Assembly: GCA_910577395.1 (NCBI GenBank)
Contig: CAJTLG010000008.1
Location: 47,056-111,055, forward strand
DNA: 64,000 bases
From: an uncultured Vampirovibrio sp.
Lineage (GTDB): Bacteria; Cyanobacteriota; Vampirovibrionia; Gastranaerophilales; Gastranaerophilaceae
Reading direction: 5' to 3'
Shown: positions 59,509-64,000 of the stretch, piece by piece
Numbering within the stretch: the stretch's first letter is position 1
Layout: every line of letters starts with the position of its first letter
Notes under the pieces: model-generated
The model's database searches: none
What the model was told of the DNA's origin: nothing
The model's input: the letters and a program-made list of their open reading frames with translations, nothing else
Position numbers and translations under genes: made by a program

Positions 59509-60048
59509 ATGTCAAGAATAGGCAAACTGCCTGTTGAAATCCCGGATGGGGTCGAAGTTAAGATTGAAAACAATATTGTAACGGCAAAAGGTCCTAAAGG
59601 TACTGAATCTGTTGAAATAAGACATGAGATTGAAGTTAAAGTTGACAGCAACCATGTTGTTTTAACAAGAAAAAGTGATGATAGGAAATCACGTTCACTA
59701 CACGGGCTTTCAAGAACATTAGTACAAAATGTTATAACAGGCGTAAAAGACGGTTTTGAAAAGAAACTTGAAATTCAAGGTGTTGGTTACAGGGCTCAAA
59801 TGCAGGGCACTGCAATCAATTTATCATTAGGGTATTCACATCCTATTGTTATAGAACCGCCAAAAGGCATTACAATTGCTGTTGAGGCTAACACAAAGAT
59901 TACCGTTTCAGGTACAAATAAACAAGCTGTCGGCGATATTGCCGCTTTAATCAGATCTAAGCGTGCACCTGAAGTATACAAAGGCAAGGGTGTAAGATAT
60001 GAAGGCGAATACGTAAGACGCAAAGCTGGTAAAGCAGGCAAGAAGTAA
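59509..60048 (+). CDS. rplF: 50S ribosomal protein uL6
   Basis: 179 residues; SRIGKLPVEIPDGVEVKI, LEIQGVGYRAQMQG and RAPEVYKGKGVRYEGEYVRRK. It lies near the sarcin-ricin loop. AAAAGGAG precedes the ATG. Confidence 0.97.
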   Translation: MSRIGKLPVEIPDGVEVKIENNIVTAKGPKGTESVEIRHEIEVKVDSNHVVLTRKSDDRKSRSLHGLSRTLVQNVITGVKDGFEKKLEIQGVGYRAQMQGTAINLSLGYSHPIVIEPPKGITIAVEANTKITVSGTNKQAVGDIAALIRSKRAPEVYKGKGVRYEGEYVRRKAGKAGKK

Positions 60049-60122
60049 TATATAGTTAAACTGCCCATATGAGCCGATGATTGAAATTTGTATCAGATTG
60101 GCTTGGGTGAAAGGATAAAAAG

Positions 60123-60494
60123 ATGATTAAATTAGTTAACAGAAAAGAACAAACAAGAAAAAGACATAAAAGGGTAAGAACTAAAATTTCTGGCACCCCA
60201 GAATGCCCTAGGCTAGCAGTATACAGAAGCATAAAACATATATATGCACAGCTTATCGATGACGTTAATGGTGTTACATTGGTTTCAGCTTCATCTGATG
60301 CCAAAGATTTAAGAGATAAGTTATTATCTCATGGCGGAAATATTAATGCCGCAAAAATGGTCGGTGAAGATATAGCCAAAAAAGCTCTGGATAAAGGGAT
60401 TAAGGAAGTTGTGTTCGACAGGGGCGGTTTCCTTTTTCATGGCAGAATTCAGGCTTTAGCTGATGCTGCAAGAGAAGCAGGCCTTGATTTTTAG
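60123..60494 (+). CDS. rplR: 50S ribosomal protein uL18
   Basis: 123 residues; RKRHKRVRTKISGTPECPRL, SIKHIYAQLIDD and DRGGFLFHGRIQALADAAREAGLDF. It binds 5S rRNA. rpsE, rpmD, rplO and secY, which normally follow, are absent; a strong terminator comes 22 bp after the stop. Confidence 0.97.
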   Translation: MIKLVNRKEQTRKRHKRVRTKISGTPECPRLAVYRSIKHIYAQLIDDVNGVTLVSASSDAKDLRDKLLSHGGNINAAKMVGEDIAKKALDKGIKEVVFDRGGFLFHGRIQALADAAREAGLDF

Positions 60495-60515
60495 TTAATT
60501 ATTTTGAATTTATTT

Positions 60516-60555
60516 AACAGGCACTTGTTTAAAAAAATACAGGTGCCTGTTTTTA
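60516..60555 (+). terminator. Terminator ending the ribosomal cluster after rplR
   Basis: AACAGGCAC (60516-60524) pairs with GTGCCTGTT (60543-60551), 9 bp, followed by a T-run to 60554. Confidence 0.9.
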
Positions 60556-60559
60556 AATA

Positions 60560-60587
60560 TTGCAACGAAAAATTTTTCTTATAAAAT
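60560..60587 (+). promoter_or_regulatory. Promoter for the PBP1A gene, leaderless layout
   Basis: TTGCAA (60560-60565), 16 bp, TAAAAT (60582-60587). The ATG follows 6 bp later with no Shine-Dalgarno, so the transcript should start at or near the ATG. Confidence 0.55.
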
Positions 60588-60593
60588 ATAGTC

Positions 60594-62807
60594 ATGGGGA
60601 ATGTTAAGAGTAGAAGAGTGAATAATAAAAAAAAGAAAAAAGGAAATTTTTTCCTTTATCTTTTGATGATGGCAGCCTCTGCTGTGCTTGCTGCAATTGC
60701 TGCATTTAATTTATATTTGGCATCTCTTCCTCCTATTAGTAATTTTGAGGATATCAAACCAAATCCTGTTACATCAATATATTCTTCCGACGGGGAAAAT
60801 ATTAAAACATTTACGGTTTTCAGATTTGAAAAAGTTTCCATTAAAGATATTCCTAATAACTTAAAATATGCAATTATTGCAACGGAAGATAAGAATTTTT
60901 ACAGTCATAGAGGGTTTGATACATTTGGGCTTATGCGTTCAATAATAGCAAACCTCAGGGCCGGTTCCTTTAAACAAGGCGCAAGTACCATTACGCAGCA
61001 GCTTGCAAGGATTTTATTTCTTTCAAATGAGAGAACATTTGACAGAAAAATAAAAGAATTGATTATAGCGCACAGGATAGAAAAAACTATTTCAAAAGAT
61101 GAAATACTTGAAATGTACCTTAACTCGGTATATTTAGGTTCCGGTACATATGGTGTTTTAAGTGCTTCAAAAACATATTTTAATAAAAACTTAAATGAAC
61201 TAACACTTGCAGAAGCAGCACTGATTGCCGGTTTACCGCAGGCGCCGAGTGTTTATTCTCCGCTCCAAAATCCTAAAAAAGCCATAGAGAGAAGAAATCA
61301 GGTTTTAAAAAGGCTATATAAAACAGGACGCATAACAAAAGAGCAATACGAAAAATCTAAGGCAGAGGAACTTCATCTTAATCAAAAATCAAAAATTTAT
61401 TCATTCAATAAAGCCCCCTATTTTATAGATTTTGTACTTAAGGAACTTGAGTATATAGGCTTTAGGGAGGAAGACATATCGCAAGGCGGTTTAAAGATTT
61501 ATACAACACTTGATTATAAATCTCAAGAGGCTGCTGATAATGCAATAAATAAAAGGCTTGCAAGTGCCAAACTTACCGGGGATAAAACCCAAATGGCATT
61601 ATTTTCATTTTCCCCTACAACGGGTAAAATCTACGCCTATGTAGGCGGTAAAAATTATGAAAAAAGCCAGTATGACAGAATTTTAAATGCCATAAGGCCT
61701 CCGGGGTCTTCCTTTAAACCGTTTGTATATGCTACTGCTTTACAACAAGGGGTCAAAGTTAATGATATAGTTAGTGATACACCGGTTTCCTTTGGCAGGT
61801 GGGCGCCAAGAAATTATGGCGGCAAATACAGAGGTAAAATACCTGTATGGCAGGCCGTTGCTGTTTCATCCAACGTTGTTGCGGTTAAAATGATTGAAAA
61901 AGTTGGTGTGCCAAACGTTATATCTACTGCACGTGAAATGGGTATAACTACACCTTTACAAAGTGATATGACGATAGCATTAGGTTCAAACGGTGTAAAA
62001 CTATATGATATGGTAATTGCCTATGGCGCCTTTGCAAACGGGGGCTTTAGAGTGCGGCCTTATGCTGTTGAAAGAGTTGAAAATTCAAGAGGTGTGGTGG
62101 TATATGAAAACCCCGGGCCAAAGAATGTAAAAGTTATAAGCTATGACACGGCAGCAGGTATGACATACATGCTTCAAAAGGTTGTTGAAGTAGGTACAGG
62201 GCGTGCCGCAAATATCGGAAGAGCTGTTGCCGGGAAAACTGGTACTACAGATGATTACAGGGATGCATGGTTTATGGGCTATACGCCGGATATTGTTGCA
62301 GGTGTGTGGCTTGGGAATGATAATAATTCTAAACTGCCGGGGATTACCGGTGGTTTAATGCCGGCACAGGTTTGGGCAGATTATATGAAAGTTGCTCTGC
62401 AAAATTATCCTAATTCTGTTTTTGATTATCCAAAACCTGATATAAAAGCAGGGGAGGCCGTTATTATCGATGATGCTACAGAAAAAATGGAAGAAGACGA
62501 TGATGCAGACCTTCAAATTGATGAAAATATAGATGATATTAAAGTGCCGGGGGATGATACGCAAGGGGTAACATCTGGTATTTTGGACGGCGAGAGAAAA
62601 AACTCCAAAGAAAAAGATAAAGATAAAGATAAAGAAAAGGATAAGGATAAGGATAGGGATAGGGATAAAAAACGTTCTAAATCAAACGAAGATAAGGTTA
62701 TGCAACCAAGTGTTCCTGCTCCCGTTTCAAAGCCATTTAACGAAGAACAAGCGCCCGTTCCTGCTCCTACCGTGGGTTCTGCTGATATTCCTTTACCTGG
62801 TATTTAA
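60594..62807 (+). CDS. mrcA: Penicillin-binding protein 1A (bifunctional transglycosylase-transpeptidase)
   Basis: A 737-residue membrane enzyme that polymerises and cross-links peptidoglycan. One transmembrane helix (about 20-45). The GT51 domain (about 60-240) has ATEDKNFYSHRGFD with the catalytic Glu, QGASTITQQLARILF and KELIIAHRIEK. The transpeptidase domain (about 320-610) has S-S-F-K (RPPGSSFKP), S-S-N and K-T-G-T (AGKTGTTDDYRD). The tail (about 640-737) is acidic, then a KD-rich repeat (about 675-700), then Pro/Ala-rich. mrcA is used for the class A PBP1A type. The stop is followed within 20 bp by cassette B. Confidence 0.95.
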   Translation: MGNVKSRRVNNKKKKKGNFFLYLLMMAASAVLAAIAAFNLYLASLPPISNFEDIKPNPVTSIYSSDGENIKTFTVFRFEKVSIKDIPNNLKYAIIATEDKNFYSHRGFDTFGLMRSIIANLRAGSFKQGASTITQQLARILFLSNERTFDRKIKELIIAHRIEKTISKDEILEMYLNSVYLGSGTYGVLSASKTYFNKNLNELTLAEAALIAGLPQAPSVYSPLQNPKKAIERRNQVLKRLYKTGRITKEQYEKSKAEELHLNQKSKIYSFNKAPYFIDFVLKELEYIGFREEDISQGGLKIYTTLDYKSQEAADNAINKRLASAKLTGDKTQMALFSFSPTTGKIYAYVGGKNYEKSQYDRILNAIRPPGSSFKPFVYATALQQGVKVNDIVSDTPVSFGRWAPRNYGGKYRGKIPVWQAVAVSSNVVAVKMIEKVGVPNVISTAREMGITTPLQSDMTIALGSNGVKLYDMVIAYGAFANGGFRVRPYAVERVENSRGVVVYENPGPKNVKVISYDTAAGMTYMLQKVVEVGTGRAANIGRAVAGKTGTTDDYRDAWFMGYTPDIVAGVWLGNDNNSKLPGITGGLMPAQVWADYMKVALQNYPNSVFDYPKPDIKAGEAVIIDDATEKMEEDDDADLQIDENIDDIKVPGDDTQGVTSGILDGERKNSKEKDKDKDKEKDKDKDRDRDKKRSKSNEDKVMQPSVPAPVSKPFNEEQAPVPAPTVGSADIPLPGI
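62619..62672 (+). repeat. In-frame GATAAA/GATAGG hexamer repeat in mrcA
   Basis: About nine tandem 6-bp units (AAAGAT, AAGGAT, AGGGAT variants) encode alternating Lys/Arg-Asp in the PBP1A tail. Length changes by 6 bp would keep the frame, so this tract can vary without loss of the enzyme. Confidence 0.8.
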
Positions 62808-62826
62808 TTTTTGCTTTCAAATCCAG

Positions 62827-63103
62827 GACACAGCGCACCGAAAAGGCAAGAGTAGCTGGGCAACCCTCTACCCCATTACAGGTATTTGGAAAGTACAATG
62901 TACCATTGTTCAGATTTGCGTTGTGATACCTTGGGCTTGCCGCGGGCTTATCTGACCATATATTGTTCGGGTAGCAGTTGTCAGCCCAATTCAATCCGGG
63001 TGCGGCGCCCTTACACTTGCCGTTCAATTCGTAGCAACGCGGGGCGCCGGTACTTGCACTTGTGGACCAGTTACATAGCTGCAGCTTTTGGTTTCGCTGT
63101 GTC
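62827..63103 (-). repeat. Cys-rich repeat cassette B
   Basis: A 277-bp cassette bounded by a perfect 9-bp inverted repeat, GACACAGCG (62827-62835) and CGCTGTGTC (63095-63103). G+C is about 52% by hand count over 62821-63100, against roughly a third nearby. On the minus strand it encodes one Cys-rich unit (APRCYELNGKCKGA... to AFSVRCVL), homologous to both units of array A. There is no ATG start, and the frame runs on antisense into mrcA, so it is not an intact gene. Confidence 0.75.
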
Positions 63104-63207
63104 TTAAATTCATAGGGCAGGTGTTTTGGCCGAATAGTTATACATTATAGGGCAGTATGGTATTTATATATTCATCACTTAACATATCTGTGTTTTTTGT
63201 GACCCTG

Positions 63208-63270
63208 CCTGACGATTTGCTTTACCTATCTGCTAAAATCCTTAAATTTTAGCACTCTTAGGGTTGTTTA
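63208..63270. repeat. Conserved flanking element, copy B, with 9-bp hairpin
   Basis: It contains CCTGACGAT and a perfect stem TGCTAAAAT (63231-63239) / ATTTTAGCA (63246-63254) with loop CCTTAA, then CTCTTAGGGT. The same arrangement flanks array A at 34237-34302. No T-run follows, so it is not a standard terminator. The right end enters the last codons of bioD. Confidence 0.75.
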
Positions 63271-63908
63271 TATATTTTATCAACAGTTTTTGAAAAATCT
63301 GTTTGATTGTTTCTTATAATATCAAGGATTTTTACTCTGCCAAATTTTTCTATTAACCCCGGTGCTGTTGTGATAACAGGGTCTGTTGTATGAGGCGGAT
63401 AGTTTGATATTATGACCCCCAATATTTTGATATTCAGGTTTCTAAGGGCATTGATTGTTAAAAGGGTATGGTTTATTGTGCCCAGATTGGGTCGTGCAAC
63501 TATAATGCAGGGTAAATCCAGTTTTTTTATGATGTCAGATATTAAAGAATTATCATTAACCGGTACAAAAATCCCTCCTGAGCCTTCCGTTACAACAATA
63601 TCGTTATCCTTTGAAAGTTTATTATAATCTGCGGCAATTTTATCTAAATCTATTTTTACACCGTCAATTTTAGCTGAAACCGAGGGTGTAGAGGGAGTTA
63701 TTGTGATGTAAGAGTTTTTTATTGTAAGTTTGCCAACGGTATTGTTTGATACCATCTCAGCATCTGACGGTGTGCCGGGCACGATTCCGCTTTGGAGCGG
63801 TTTAAAATAAGCAACTTGTTTGTTTCTCTTTAATAATTCCTGTACAATTCCGCGTGCTACATATGTTTTACCAACATCCGTATCCGTTGCTGTTATAAAA
63901 AAGTTCAT
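63258..63908 (-). CDS. bioD: Dethiobiotin synthetase
   Basis: A 216-residue P-loop enzyme forming dethiobiotin from diaminopelargonate, CO2 and ATP, the step before BioB. Walker A-type TATDTDVGKTYVARG (about 7-21), YFKPLQSGIV (about 34-43), VTEGSGGIFVP (about 108-118) and the late VIISNYPPH. A good GGAGG-type site (CTAGGAGGCAAAA on the minus strand) precedes ATG 63908. Its upstream partner genes lie beyond the right edge and end at a terminator. bioB lies 60 kb away. Confidence 0.94.
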   Translation of the reverse strand: MNFFITATDTDVGKTYVARGIVQELLKRNKQVAYFKPLQSGIVPGTPSDAEMVSNNTVGKLTIKNSYITITPSTPSVSAKIDGVKIDLDKIAADYNKLSKDNDIVVTEGSGGIFVPVNDNSLISDIIKKLDLPCIIVARPNLGTINHTLLTINALRNLNIKILGVIISNYPPHTTDPVITTAPGLIEKFGRVKILDIIRNNQTDFSKTVDKIYKQP

Positions 63909-63946
63909 TTTTGCCTCCTAAAAGATTTTACCTCTAAACAACAAAT

Positions 63947-63984
63947 AAAAAAAGGGCGCTTAAAGGTTACATAAAAAAGCGCCC
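63947..63984 (-). terminator. Terminator (minus strand) upstream of bioD
   Basis: GGGCGCTT (63954-63961) pairs with AAGCGCCC (63977-63984); on the minus strand a T-run (63944-63953) follows. It ends a minus-strand gene beyond the window, so bioD probably has its own promoter in 63909-63945. Confidence 0.7.
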
Positions 63985-64000
63985 GAAAAGTTGTTCATCT

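Noticed and set aside
63231..63254. Hairpin after cassette B as a rho-independent terminator for bioD.
   Set aside because: The stem is AT-rich and is not followed by a T-run on either strand, and its right side enters bioD codons.
63208..63270. Flanking hairpin as an integron attC site.
   Set aside because: The conserved GTTRRRY / RYYYAAC ends of attC are absent and no integrase gene is present here.
1..64000. tRNA, rRNA, CRISPR array, insertion sequence, replication origin or known riboswitch.
   Set aside because: Reading both strands gave no T-loop-like GGTTCGAATCC context in a cloverleaf, no regularly spaced direct repeats, no transposase and no DnaA-box cluster; weak or degenerate cases could be missed by eye.

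Overview
This is an AT-rich bacterial chromosome segment, very densely coded, with about 60 supported genes. I infer a gut member of the Gastranaerophilales / Melainabacteria (Vampirovibrionia, the non-photosynthetic sisters of Cyanobacteria). The grounds are low G+C, a diderm-type gene set with FlhB, glycogen enzymes, an RF2 gene with the classical programmed frameshift (so UGA is a stop), and several lineage-style small proteins with a short N-terminal stretch ending in F-G, F-K or F-T. This placement comes from gene style, not from a search. No rRNA, tRNA, CRISPR array, prophage or insertion sequence was found.

Layout. 1-5.6 kb (minus strand): hybrid cluster protein (cut by the window edge), glgA, ruvA, bioB, a TupA-like ATP-grasp protein and a TPR lipoprotein-like protein. 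5.6-12.7 kb (plus): an LCP cell-wall ligase, a CHASE2-GGDEF cyclase, ssb, a four-carbon sugar-acid kinase with its PdxA-type dehydrogenase, and small lineage proteins. 12.7-16 kb: small regulators, a YqeG phosphatase, a U32 tRNA-hydroxylation protein and a HigBA toxin-antitoxin pair. 16-27 kb (mostly minus): uvrA, aroE, topA, dprA, TPR, and fixX/fixC without fixAB. 27-34 kb: alaS, rsmI, cysS, purA. 34-43 kb: hypothetical, TPR, metallo-hydrolase, phosphoesterase, malQ, a FliA-like sigma factor, flhB, a GT10 fucosyltransferase, apt. 43-51 kb: prfB, a membrane-anchored hypothetical, a self-operator XRE regulator, hisS, two paralogous secreted zincin-like proteins around a zinc-ribbon protein, secG, a TIM-barrel protein, a formyltransferase. 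51.5-60.5 kb (plus): the S10/spc ribosomal operon from rpsJ to rplR. 60.6-64 kb: penicillin-binding protein 1A, a repeat cassette and bioD.

What is unusual. (1) A dispersed Cys-rich repeat cassette (two units at 33.7-34.16 kb, one at 62.8-63.1 kb) of about 50% G+C sits directly after the stop codons of purA and mrcA. Each site is bounded by short inverted GACACAGCG-type repeats and followed by the same conserved hairpin element. It looks like a silent or mobile coding cassette family and is the best candidate here for something undescribed. (2) The spc operon is broken by a strong terminator, a counter-oriented small gene and a 13-C homopolymer between rpsN and rpsH, and it ends early after rplR. 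(3) Several genes carry a -10 box only 6-9 nt before their ATG, suggesting leaderless mRNAs. (4) One of the two zincin paralogues has lost its HExxH motif.

Functionally the window serves core information processing (ribosome, four tRNA/translation genes, DNA repair and topology, natural-transformation-type DprA), storage glucan turnover (glgA, malQ), biotin (bioB, bioD at opposite ends), and surface or envelope building (LCP, PBP1A, GT10, TupA-like).
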